Source: Oscheius tipulae
Lineage: Eukaryota > Nematoda > Chromadorea > Rhabditida > Rhabditidae
Reading direction: 5' to 3'
Length of the DNA: 64,000 nt
Assembly: GCA_037178975.1 (NCBI GenBank)
Contig: JASJZH010000005.1
Span: forward strand, 6,076,001-6,140,000
Every line of letters starts with the position of its first letter. Position 1 is the first letter of the stretch. The notes beneath the pieces were generated by a model. The model ran no database searches. It was not told the origin of the DNA and saw only the letters and a program-made list of their open reading frames with translations. The position numbers and the translations under genes are program-made. Below are positions 1 to 11,600 of the stretch, one piece after another.

Positions 1-422
1 CCGCATCTTGGTCTGCCTGCCACGGAACTTCTTCTCTATATTAGACGATTTTCTTTCAGTCGACGTATTCTTGGAGTTTCACTTCGAATCGACCCTTGTG
101 TTCTTCTTTTCTTCGATTTTTCGATGTCATTTCAACTACCGGTACACAATTAACAGAAGAACAGCCATGAAAATGCCATGCAAAATTAATAGAACGGCGC
201 TGCAGTATTTAAAAAAAAAAACATCATTTTCTATTATTTTGGACAATATCAACTAATACGGTCAATTCGGTCAATTTTGAACTGCAAAATATACAGTAGT
301 TCGGCCGTTGTTGTAAACAAGGCAAAAGACATATTTACAAAAAGCGAAAATACTTATTTGCCAACCCAATAAAATCTCTCTTTAATCATTCTTACTCAAT
401 CTTCTCCTTTTTAGCGGCAAAG
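1..422. other. 5' flank of TFIIB, no gene resolved
   Basis: AT-rich flank. The minus strand at about 1-35 reads KFRGRQTKMR after an AG, which could be an exon of a gene lying to the left of the window, but it is too short to support. At about 409-414 a pyrimidine tract ends in TTTTAG, eight bases before the TFIIB start codon. It looks like a trans-splice acceptor for that gene. Confidence 0.3.
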
Positions 423-1602
423 ATGTCGCTGTGCTGTCCCAATCATCCAGAGGTCCACCTCGTCGAAGACCATCGTGCTGGCGACGTAATTTGTTCCGAA
501 TGTGGGCTGGTAGTTGGAGACAGGTACGCTTCTCTCGATTTCCCTTGTCTTCTTTCTTTTATGTTCGGACAATCAACAAATGTTACAGACTGGTCGATGT
601 CGGCTCGGAATGGCGCTCGTTTTCTAACGAAAAGTCCAGTGCGGATCCTTCTCGCGTCGGAGCTCCCGAAAATCCGCTCTTCAATGGCGGCGACCTGTCG
701 ACGAACATAACCCTCGCTTTTGGTTCTTCTGCTAGCGACAATGCGTTAGTTTTTCCTTCATCCTACAGCAAAAATGAATATTTTAAGTTTGGCGACTGCT
801 CAGCGTCGCAACTCCTCGAATTCCGACCGTCAGATGCAGGAAGCCTGCGCTTACATCCGCGAAATGTCCGAACGCATTCATCTCTCGAAAAATATTCAGG
901 ATCTAGCCCTGAAGACATTCCGCGACGTCCTAGACAGCAAGGTCTTGCGCGGAAAAAATTCCGAAGCCCAGGCGGCTGCCTGTCTCTACATCGCCTGCAG
1001 AAAAGACGGCGTACCGAGAACTTTCAAGGAAATCTGTGCCATCTCTCGAGTAGCCAAAAAGGATATCGGTCGCTGTTTCAAGGTCATCATTAGGAGTCTG
1101 GAGACGAACCTGGAGCAGATTACCTCGGCCGATTTCATGTCCCGTTTCTGCGGCAATCTTGGTCTTTCCACAAATGTTCAGGTAGCTTTTTCTCGTCTTT
1201 CTGTGTGTACATTTTTGCATTATCGGCCAACCACTTTCCCATTATCATTTCCAGCATGCTGCCACGCGGATCGCAAAGAAGAGCGTCGATTTGGACCTCG
1301 TGGCCGGACGTTCGCCCATCTCCATTGCCGCTGCAGCCATCTACCTAGCCTCGCAGGCTACAAACGAGAGAAGAGGCGCTAAAGGTTAGTATTTTCCTCT
1401 TTTTGCCTCAAAAATGTTGTCCGCCTTGACATTCCAATTCCCAAGTAAGCTCAATGTTCACTTTTCAGAGATCGGAGAGATTGCCGGAGTGGCCGAAGTG
1501 ACCATCAAACAGACGTATCGTCATATGCTTACCCGTGCTCCCGAGCTCTTCCCGCCAGAGTTCAAATTCGTGGTTCCCATTCAGAACCTGCCCATTGCCT
1601 AG
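423..1602 (+). CDS. gtf2b: Transcription initiation factor IIB (TFIIB)
   Basis: General RNA polymerase II factor that bridges TBP-bound promoter DNA and the polymerase. Exons read as 423-523, 591-744, 769-1181, 1255-1384 and 1469-1602. The first exon holds the N-terminal zinc ribbon (CPNH...[11 protein letters not shown]). The next gives the B-reader/linker ([22 protein letters not shown]). Two cyclin folds follow ([20 protein letters not shown], then [17 protein letters not shown]). The end DLFP/FKF region is typical (ELFPPEFKF). Length is close to the usual 315 residues. The second intron is only 24 bp (745-768), yet splicing it keeps the family frame. The start is the ATG before the zinc ribbon, just after a TTTTAG acceptor. 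Identity is certain from motif order; exact splice sites are inferred. Confidence 0.96.
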
Positions 1603-1712
1603 GTCTGTTTTGTCTTTATTTGTATTCACACATATATATTCGCACACCCAGTAAAAGAGTTTCTTTTTCTCAGCACCTGTTATTTACAGACATCTTCAGT
1701 TGAGGCAAGGAA

Positions 1713-4500
1713 TTAGTGAGCTTGTTCATCGTAGTACATGGCATAGTAGTCGCTATCTTTTCGATAGTTTTTGGTCGTCGTCTTCGGTGTCGTGGTTGTA
1801 GGAGGAATCCAGCGAGTAGTTCTAGCTGTCGAGAGAGCTCTGGTAGTCGTAGAAGCCTGTAATCTCCTGTTTTATCTTCATTGATTACACACCCTAGTTG
1901 TGGTCGTTCTTCTGGTCGTGGTTACGATCTGTACTGGCCGATGACCTGAAGCTCCAGCCGATTTGGTCAATGCTGCAGGCGGCAAAGCGTCAACTGCTGT
2001 CTCTTGGCCTTCAACCGCTTCGTCGATGGATAACGACAGTTCGGGCATACCTAAAAATTCAATTCGAAAGGGTTGTAGTTTGACAATCTTAGATTGACTT
2101 GTGTTTTCATGTCAAGCTTTATCCATCCCAGTTTTAATTATATGCTGCCAATCGCTTGTCGTCAGTTATCGTCTCTTGCCTTCGTCAGCGGCTATACTCT
2201 TCAAATTGCCGGTTAGTCCCTCTTATTTCAGGTAGCTAACAGTAGAATGAACCACTCTATTTTCGGGTATCAGCTCCTTTCTAAACATATTTTCGTTCAA
2301 CCACCTACCAGTCAATCATCCTCAAAGCGTCCCAGTCTCGTCAATTGTCTCCTGCCAATTGGATCAGTTCTTTCAAGCCTGATCGGTAACCTATCAATCG
2401 GAGCCCCATAACAACGGTTCTTCTAAGACATTCAGGACAGCTCTCCACTTTCAAGATTATCAGACACAAACAACCATCGCATTGCAACCGAACAGTACTC
2501 CGAACAACCATACCAAGCAATGCCACCATCAGTGGCTCTAGGGAGACGGACTGATCCGCCGCAAGATCCTTCCGACGAAATACAACAAGGCTTACCAGAT
2601 CCCAGCGACTTCTTCATCAGGACTTCAGCTGTGACAGGTGAAACACTTTTGGTCATCGGCATCTTTGGTGGAGGTGGTGGAGGAGCCACATCGACTTTCG
2701 CCTCTTCCGTATCGTCGTAGTCCTGTCCAATATTAGTTCCCTTCGAGACCTCTTCGTAATAGTCGCTCGTCTCTGGTTTGCCATCTACACTAAAGTCAAT
2801 CTCCGGCTTCTTTTCGGACTTTTCCTCGCCATCTTCGGAAAAATCTATGCCGAAATCACCGTCTTCCGGCAGGAGACGAGAGTTCTTCGCCTGACCTGAA
2901 TTAGGTATAAACCAAAATGAAAGTGACCAACTTTTCGAGGATTCCTTCTTCGCTTGACCGAGAGCACTTCCGAAGATCTGTTCCATTCCACTACCGCCAG
3001 TGAACTGAGCGATTAATTCCGGATTGGACATCAGTTTGCCAAGAGTCTCCCAGCCGTTAGGATCCTGGACTAGACCGAGAGCTGTCTGTAATCAAGAAAC
3101 TTGGGCAGAAAGATTGTGAAAACGAAGCAGCAAACTCATATCGTCTCTAGCCTCTCCCAAATCGTATCCCCACCTCTTACCCAACAAGTTCAACAAATCT
3201 TCGGTTTAATTACTCAAGTGTGAGGTATTCGATGCTTCCGACCCTATCAATATAGAGGTTGGAAGAAATTTTGGAATAGCCTTCCCTAACTGGAAGGCGA
3301 CAAGAATCTATTCGACTGGACAGTCGTTTAAGTCTGGAACACTAAAGAATATACAGCCCTAAACCAATTGAAAACTGGCTGATTGGCACTGTTTGTGATA
3401 ATTGTTAACAACTGGTTTGGGTGGGAAGAACAAGGCTAATCCAACAAGAGCGACAATGGAATGCTCCCGGATCTTACTTGAAAGTTGCTGAAAAAATCCG
3501 ACTTTCGGAATTTGTCAATGGCTTTGTAGATGTCGCCGCAGCTCAATCGATTACAGATTCCGAGAAATTCAGGCAGTTCCTGCTGTTGCCCTGGATCTCC
3601 GAGTTCGCTCTTCTTCGAACCCATCAGCAGAGCATCAAAGATGTCCTTCAGATCGAGTTTCTTCCCGTTGAAGGTGGTACCAGCAGCACTGTCACTTTGA
3701 AGGTTTTGAGCCTTCCTCTGCTGATCCATCATTTGAAAGACACCGGTCAAGACACCTCGCTCTCCGAACAGCGTTGAAGCCCATTCCTCTTTGGAAATTG
3801 TCTTTTTCTCTGAACAGCAACAATTAGAATTGAGAGAAGCAACGAACAACCTGTTTGAGGAGAGTCATCGAGACTCAGAGAATGTTGGAAAGCTGCTGCT
3901 TGGGGAGAGTTATTCATTGGTATGCGACGACTGCTCGTCTATAACATGGATTTGTTAGATGCAGACTATTTCAACCTTTTGTCAATCTGTTTCTATCAAT
4001 GTACCAATTCAAGGCGACGTTTCTGTTCACCTACTTGAATGCGCCACCGACAATCAATGAAGCGATCAATCAGCCTCAAGAGCAATTATTGCATTTCACA
4101 CATAGCCAGTTCAAAGTGATTGCAAAAAAGGCTGAACAAATCCCCGCTGATCCGTCTCAAACCTCAGCAAACTAGTTTATGCAAAGCATCTCACCTGTGT
4201 TCGGACTCCTCTAGCAATTGGAAGTGGAGCGCCCTGTCCATTGGGGGGACTGTTCTTGGCAGCTGCTTCTCCCATTATACTCAACAGACTCATAAAGTCC
4301 TTCACATAACTGCTCTCCGACAGATCTTGGAACAGCTTGGCCAAGCTTTTCGGATTCTCTGGAAAGAATTGATAAGCCTGAACAAATCGCAGTCAACCTG
4401 TCTTGACGACCTCGTCTGGCTCTGCCAGAGTAAAGGCCATCTTGGCCGGAGCTGTCCTAACGCCATTGGACAGCAGAAAGACAATAAATAATAGCTTCAT
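1713..4500 (-). CDS. Putative secreted Thr/Pro-rich protein, function unknown
   Basis: I do not recognise this family. The first exon (4411-4500) starts with a hydrophobic signal peptide (MKLLFIVFLLSNGVRTA). A 33-bp intron (4378-4410) leads to a helical stretch (AYQFFPENPKSLAKLFQDL). Further exons at about 3440-3810, 2740-3085 and 1897-2050 encode helical segments rich in Gln and Lys, then an acidic stretch with repeated DYYEE/DFSEDGE and a six-proline run. The last two exons are rich in Thr (VTTTRRTTTT, PPTTTTPKTTTK) and end in YYAMYYDEQAH at 1713. Such Thr-rich tails are often O-glycosylated. The exon order is clear but several joins between 2100 and 4195 are not resolved. It is convergent with TFIIB. 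It may be a nematode cuticle or secreted scaffold protein, but that is a guess. Confidence 0.6.
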
Positions 4501-5623
4501 CTGAAAGTGCAAGTTTCGGGATCCTCAATGGACGTCTGTTAGCCGAGGTGAAAGTCTGCCCTGGACATGGCAGATCAGGTTGCGTTGCGCAAGGCGCGAA
4601 AGAAAGGAGATCAGATTCTGCGATTACGAAAACAGCTGATTCTGTCAGGCACTTGAGGAAGTGCCATAAGGATGACATAGAGATAAAATCAAAAAAAATA
4701 TGCATTTAGGGACCTCGAGCTTTCAAGCCAGCACGATAACATTGATTACAATCCTACTTTCTGCGCTTTCAAACTACGCCAGCCGTCTCCGACGGCTTCG
4801 CCGTCCTTTCGCCATCAGTTCAAATTGGCGACTGCGCCGTATCGTAGTAAATGAAGACTCCCAGTGGCTTCACTGTGAAAAAAATAGTTCTAGAGCGCAC
4901 CCGTAGTTGACTTGTCATCCAATATAGGCAATAACAACAAAACTTCTGGACAACATAATTGGCTCGCTTCTGTTTCGTGGCCACGGACAAACAAACAGAC
5001 AGAGCCCTCCAAAGAAACCATCGTGCTTTAGATAAAAGAGATTTCGCAGCTTCAGACTGTTTTGAAAAGGCCTTCAGGAAAAGATGCTCATAAGAAAACA
5101 AGGTTCTCTTCTTTCAATTTCGCTCAATCAGATTCCCTACAAGACAAGGAGGGGACAAGTAATGGTATTGGATGAACAAGTGCAGAAATGACTCACCCCG
5201 TGCCCAAGGGCATTGGCAGATGCAGAGAGACCCGTTCAGACAGTCACTCTTCTTGTGTTATTGGAGTTTCACTGCCTTTCTCCTCGGTGTGATAATATGA
5301 ATCAGAGAGAAGGCGAACTGTTAGACGAGGTTGCGAGGGAGAATGCCGAGAGGGATAGCCAGTCGAGGAGAGAAAGTAACCTTGGCGATCGATCTGGATC
5401 CCTGCTAGTTAGAAACTCGTTCTTCTACGGCAGACTGATCCCTATGGCGGTAGAAAAAACAACGGGATACAGTAAATTCATTTCACAAAATCAAATCAGC
5501 ACTGGAATTCGAAGGCTATATTGAAAAAAGAAGGAGGAGAGAGCAAGTAAAATAATAGATCCCGTCATGACTAGATATAAGCTCACGAGAAAAGAGGAGA
5601 TAGAGTATCTTGGGGGGAAGAGC
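4501..5623. other. Intergenic region between the secreted gene and UBR5
   Basis: No convincing exon on either strand. It contains one copy of a dispersed repeat (4781-5033, listed separately). The part next to 5624 is the 3' flank of UBR5. Confidence 0.5.
4781..5033 (+). repeat. Dispersed repeat family A, copy 1
   Basis: Starts with a hairpin, GCCGTCTCCGACGGC, followed by TTCGCCGTCCTTT. Shared blocks follow in the same order as in copies at about 25398-25609 and 51180-51430: a GGCGACTGCGCCG-like block, CAGTGGCTTCACTGTGA, TAGTTCTAGAGCGCA, GTTGACTTGTCATCCAATA, and a CGGACAAACAAACAGACAG tail ending near GCTTTAGAT. All three copies are on the same strand of the window. No coding potential is shared between copies. 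It looks like a short non-autonomous element. Confidence 0.7.
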
Positions 5624-8600
5624 TTAGACGAACCCGAAGTTTTTGGCCTTGATAGCGAGCTGCAGCTTGGCACGAAGCAGCTTCTTGGACGAATAGAGAG
5701 GCACATAGAGACGACTGATGCACGTGTTGGCTGTCGGAAGGAAGACATCATCGGGAGGACGAACCATGACCGTGGGATGCAGCTGGAGAGCTTCAGGTGT
5801 CGTTGGCAGAGACGGAGCGCCGGTCCAGAAGAATATCAGCTCCTGGAAGAAAGTAACATGGGTTAGTTCTTCAAACTGATAGGGAAAAGAGTAATCTTTT
5901 ACCTGCTTCTCAGTAGGAGACAGACTGTCGACAACTGCCCAGAACCACGTCTTGAATTTTTCCAGAGTCTCAGCGGGAGCATGTGACTCGTCGGAGAAGG
6001 TGGTCACCGCTTGAAGAGTACTAATAGAGACCTGAATGAGATCGATTTACAAAAAATGGTACAAAAAAACTACCGAATCAGAGCCGCAAAGAAGCAGACG
6101 GAAGTCTTCAGGGGACAGTCCGTCAAGGGCTTCTATAGGAATCACATCGGTTATTCCGGAACGAATGGCTTCGTAGCAATGAACCTGGTCAGTTCCGAGC
6201 ATCTTTGCCTCAGCGTACTTGTAGGCGTACTCGATGATGTTGTCCGAGGTGACGAGGATGTTTTCTCCGTTCTCTTTCAGAGGCACCGTCTTGTGGCTAG
6301 TTTTACCATCAGCTTCTTCGACCGTAACATTGGCGGTGAAGTACATTTCGAGATGGCTCAAGTCCTGGTCCGAGGTGATCAGCTGGCGGAGCGACTCCCA
6401 GAACTGAAAATAGTATTGCGAACAGTCAAAATAGTGAAATTACAGTAGGATCGTAAAATTGGAGATCGAGCCAACGGAGAGGACGGCCAAGGATGTGCTT
6501 CAAGACGTGACGAGCCAACTTCAGAGGGAAGAGTTCTCCTTGAGACAGGCACAGACCGATGATACTTAAAAGGTTCTATTTTAGGCAGTTTTCAAGAGGA
6601 AAACAAACCGTCCAACGTTGAGAAAAGCATTCAATCGCATTGGGGACATCTTGCCAGGCACGGGACTGAAAAGACCACGGCTGTGGGTACGAGCGAAGAG
6701 AGGAGCATCGTCAGTGGTCGGATATGTGGTTATGTCTTCCCGTTTACAGCGCTTCTCCTGTGAATCGGAGAGTAGAGCCAAATCGGAAGGCTTGCCGACC
6801 TTCAACAGAAGAGAAATTGCATCGTCCATGTATTGCCTAAACAATTGTTCAGATGAACACAAAAAATAGCTTACTTGAACAACTCGGGACTAGAAAGACA
6901 GTGCATAACGGCACTACAGGGCAAGTCGACGAACATTCCAGCTAATCGGGCTGCTGCACTAGGACGAGTCTGCTTGATTCGAGTGTAAATGGCCTCAGCA
7001 ATAGGAAGACGTTCGCGAGTAATCTGCTCGGTGACGCGTTCGGATTTGAAAGCCCCTTGACTGAAACGCTGTTCAGCTCCAACGACATCTTCTGGAGTGT
7101 AAGGCTCGGCATCTACGGGCAAAGTAAGTCTCCTGGAAATTGGTATATTTAAAACCTCTTAGAAAAGCAAAAACTCACTTGCTAGGACGTTTTCTGCTCA
7201 AGATGGCATTGGCTCGATCACGCATGACAGCGACCCGATATGAGCTACCATGACGCGTTCCAGAGCTCGGCAGATTGTTGAAGGATATAGTCTGGTTTCC
7301 GAAGAGGTAGTCGTCAGAGTCTCCCCAGCCAAGATTCTCGAAGGGAAATTTGTTCGTGCTCTCGAGGGCCTCGGCGAGGGCAGTGTAGAAACTTCTAGCT
7401 ACCCCAGTTCCTTCTCCTGGCTCGTCGTGGAAACGGACTTTAACCTGAAAGAAAGGAGCAGTTACGGAACAAGATAATTCTTTACTCTTCCACTTCCGAG
7501 AGGAAGAACATTAGAGGCGGAAGGATCCTCGCGAGTCTTAGGCGTATTGAGTCGACGAACATACGTCTGATTCAGCTGGAAGAAGGTGTCACGGATCAAC
7601 TGGATGCTATCGCGATGAACCTGAAAAAGCGGATCGGAAATACACGACGAAAATGAAGTCTCACCTCGAAGGCGATGTCACGAGTCTGTTTCGCGCGCAA
7701 GTTGTCCATGACCTTGCGGAACATGCTCTGTCTGACGGGGAACTTAGCCACTTCCGAGAGAAGATGATCCATGCCGACTTCTCCTCCATATGCAGTCATG
7801 AGTTCCTGATGACATTCTTTGGCAATGAACTGGCAGACATTCTTCCAACGGGACAAGGCCTCATTGTGATGACTGCTGTTGACTTCTTTTAGCTCAGCGC
7901 GAACGTCTTCCAAGGTGATTTTGTCCATGCCAATTGGCGGCTTGATGTCCATCTCGACATGCTCCATCTCCACGTCCTGATCATATTCGATCATCTCTCC
8001 GGCGAAGCTAGTATCCAGTGGCTCCATCAGACCCTTCTCCAAGGTGGCCAGATTCATGTTCATCACATTTGAGACGCCATTCTGATGGTTAATCTGAAAC
8101 ACTTACATTGAATTCAAAAGATTTTAAAACGAACCGCGAGATAATCGTTCCACTTATGGCTAGGAGGAGGAGGAGCGAAGAGAGCAGTCTGATCAGAGTC
8201 TGGTGCGAGCAGATGGCATTTTTCGGCTAGCGGAACCTTGCCATTGATCTTGTCCAACGTGTTCCAGGCATCGGTAAGCGAAGATCCGGGGAAGCACATC
8301 GAATTACTGCGTTGGAAGAAGCGACTGACGGTACTTCTGTGACTAGCCTGCTCAGACTGTTCCTGCTCCAAAAACTGGGCTCTGCTGTCTTTCAGTGTCT
8401 TGTTGTAGCTGAGATAGGCATCGAAAACAAAGACCAGTGAACGCAGGACCTGAACCATTAGCTTGTGAATTCAAATAAAGAAACTCACATCAACATCAAC
8501 GAGCGGATAATCGTCCCCAGCCTCATTTTGCTGGCTTCGCATCGTGGCAATAATGTAATCCATGGAGTCCTTTTTTGTATTAGTCTTCTCGAGATGGGCA

Positions 8601-11600
8601 TCGTCGGCCTTTTTCGTGGTTTCCTTCTTTTTCTGCTGCTTCGGCTTCATGTCAGCTCCGGCCAACATAATGGCGTTTCCAAAACGAAGCTGGGCTTCCA
8701 TCTTGTCCAAGACCACGTACATCCAGTTCCAGACGTTTTGAAGGCGAACGAAAATACGCTGCTGTAATGTACAGAATGCAAGTGCTGGTTGAACAAAGCG
8801 AACCGTGATTTCAATAACGTCTTCGTTATTCCAGTTCAGAGCATCCAGACTCTCGTTTCCTTTTTTCTCGTTGAAGACAGTCAGAAGGTCGCAGAAGACA
8901 CGCATGGTGAAAGAGAAAGCAAGCGAGAGCTGGTTCGAAGTCTGCAACAGCACTATTAGAACTGTAAGAAAGGCTTCTTACCTGAGAAATAGAGGGAGTG
9001 AGATCAGAAGACGTTTTCTTGGTCTGTTCAGCTGGTGAACTGCCACTTCCCGAATTGACTTGAGACGAGGGCGGAGCTCGAGTTTGAGTAGTTCCCGGAG
9101 CCGAAGTACGCTCGTCTGTGTCTTCGTCCGTATCCAGAATTCCATTGCGTCCACGAGTAGTCCAAGTCAAGGTTGAAGAACGAGGCGCAATTCTTCTTTC
9201 GTCTGTAGGACGACTAGTTCCCAGAGCCGCTGCCGTAGTAGAAGTAGTGGCAGCTGCTCGTCTTCTTAGAGTCTGGAGTTCTTCTTCGGTACGATCCAGT
9301 TCAGCTTGAAGATCGGCAGCTTGGGCGGCAACTGCAGCTTCGTTGTTATCGGTGGAGGAATCTTCTGAATGGGTAGCATCACGAGCATTGTCATCTTCGG
9401 CAGCCGGAGCCGCCGGAATTTCGCGTCTTTCCACATCATCCATCTCGTCATCATGATCTTCTCGGGCTGCTTGTCCGTTGGCAGGAGGATCTGAAAACAT
9501 GCTTGAATCAGAAAATGACTCAAAACTACATTCAGTGATGCTAGAAGGCTCGTGCTCTTCGGCATCCTCGAAATTCTCATTATCCGGATCTTCGGAAGTC
9601 TCGCCGAAACGCTCGTCATCTTCCTCGGTATCCTCCTCGTCAATTTCATCGTCAACCATTACGTGGCCTTCGACTCCATCGTCGGATTCCGAACCAGTTG
9701 ATGAACTCTCGCCGTCAGACACATCGTCCTCGAAGACTACGGCTGTGGCATTCTTGCGCCGGTTTCCTTCCGAGACTGAAAGTTTTTTTTTTTAAATGAA
9801 TACCAACGAACTACCCGAAGCAACAGAGACGAGGTCTGTCCCCGACTGACTGTCGTGTCTTCTCGAAGACGGTGGCTCATCACCGTCGCTGTCGTCGCTA
9901 TCGTCCGAGAACTGTCTGGCAGTCATCTCTTCGTCATCGCCACCTTCCGTATCTCTTCTGCTCGACTTTCTCTTCCTCTGAGGCTTGTCCTTATTCTCAT
10001 CCAGTTTCGTCAGGAGAGTAGTGAGATCGTACTCATTGTTCAAGAACTTTTCCAGGGTCTGAAAGGAGATCATCAAACCACAAAAGGGAAATTTACCTCA
10101 AGAGGGTCAGCATTATGATGTGTGAGTTGAATGCTGATAGAAGGACGCATGATCCCGAAACGGACGGGAGCCAACATGGTATCGGCCAGAGAGGCAGCCT
10201 GTTCGACGGCATAGGGGCAGAGACGCATGAGGACTTCACGACAACGTAGGATCACGTTGGTCAATGCCATCTGCTTCGTCTCTTTGCCATTCTCGCCAGG
10301 GGGACGAACGATTTGGAAGAGACCGCTAACACTGATGGCAGCGATTCTACTACGCGCTTCTGGTACAGGAGCGGCGGCTAAATAAAAGCTATTGCAAAGT
10401 AGAAAGGCATACTGTAAGGGCTCTTTCCTTTGATTCCAATAGCAGCGGCAGTGGGAGACATGAGCATCAAGAGTACGTAGATGCGAAGAACACTGCGCAC
10501 GAAACGGGCCACATTGCTTTCAAACTGAGCATCTTCTTTGCCCTCCGACTTGGCGTTTCTGATAATGCAGTCGATGACGTGGTTAAGAACCTGAATACAT
10601 TAACGAATGATACAAACAAGGGAGAACAAACCGTGTCGTCGCATTTCGAGAGTATTATGAAGAGAAACTTGTCAAGATGAGTCGATCCGTTTTGTGAATT
10701 GAGGCAGAGGACGTCCTCGTGAGAAGGAGGGAGGCTTTCAACTTGACGACATCCGACTTCAATCAGACTCTTCATGACGGGCCATTCGGACAGGCAGACT
10801 TCTATGGCGAATTTGGCAAACTTTGGAGGCTCGAGGTCGTGTTCCGGCATCGTGGCTGGATCGGCGGCACTCTGTCCAGCATTTTGAACAGCGGGTCTTC
10901 TTCTCTTGCTCGTGTGCGACTGTTCGGCCAATTGACGTCCAAGAGTACGGGCTAGGAAGAGCATCAGATGTTCGCCTTTTCCATTCAACTGCTTGTAGAG
11001 AGTCGTTTTGTTGACGAGTTCCTTCAGCAGAGCTTCGCGCTTGTCTTGATTTCCGGCGATGAGAGCCTTGCAAGGACACTTCTCCCAGCAGTCACAGTAG
11101 GCAGTCGGGGACGTCTTCTTCAGCTTGCAGTCGTGATTACGATGGCAGGTGTAGGCACATTCAGTGCAGCAGCACAGCGTTCCCGTCAGTCCGCAGGTAC
11201 GACATTCGAAAATGTCCTGCAAAATGGAAGGTAGAGCAGCATGAACAGAATTCTAACCTGATTGATATGTTCTTCTCCAGTCCAGGTGAATGAACATGTA
11301 TCGTTGTAACAGAGAATGAAGAGCGGATTGTCGTCGTGTCTGCTGCCGTGAGGATAGATCAACTTCTGGATAGGATACGCCTCCTGATTCTGAAACCTCT
11401 ATTAGATGAGAAAATACGAATATTTACCGCATTCGGGGAGAAGCAGAGTTGTTTGATGACTGCCCAGATCTCCGTGGCAGCTGCGAATGCCTTGATGTTG
11501 AGAGCGGTTTGGAATGGTGTCAATCCGTTATTGTCACGATGAATGAGCATTTGGAAGAGGATTGGAGCCATGACGGGATGATTGATGAGAACCGTGACCA

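Noticed and set aside
5213-5866. Plus-strand ORFs over the UBR5 3' end
   Set aside because: They lie antisense to the HECT C-terminal exons or in its 3' flank and match nothing.
9478-9795. Ser-rich plus-strand ORF at 9.5 kb
   Set aside because: It is the antisense shadow of the acidic Asp/Glu linker of UBR5.
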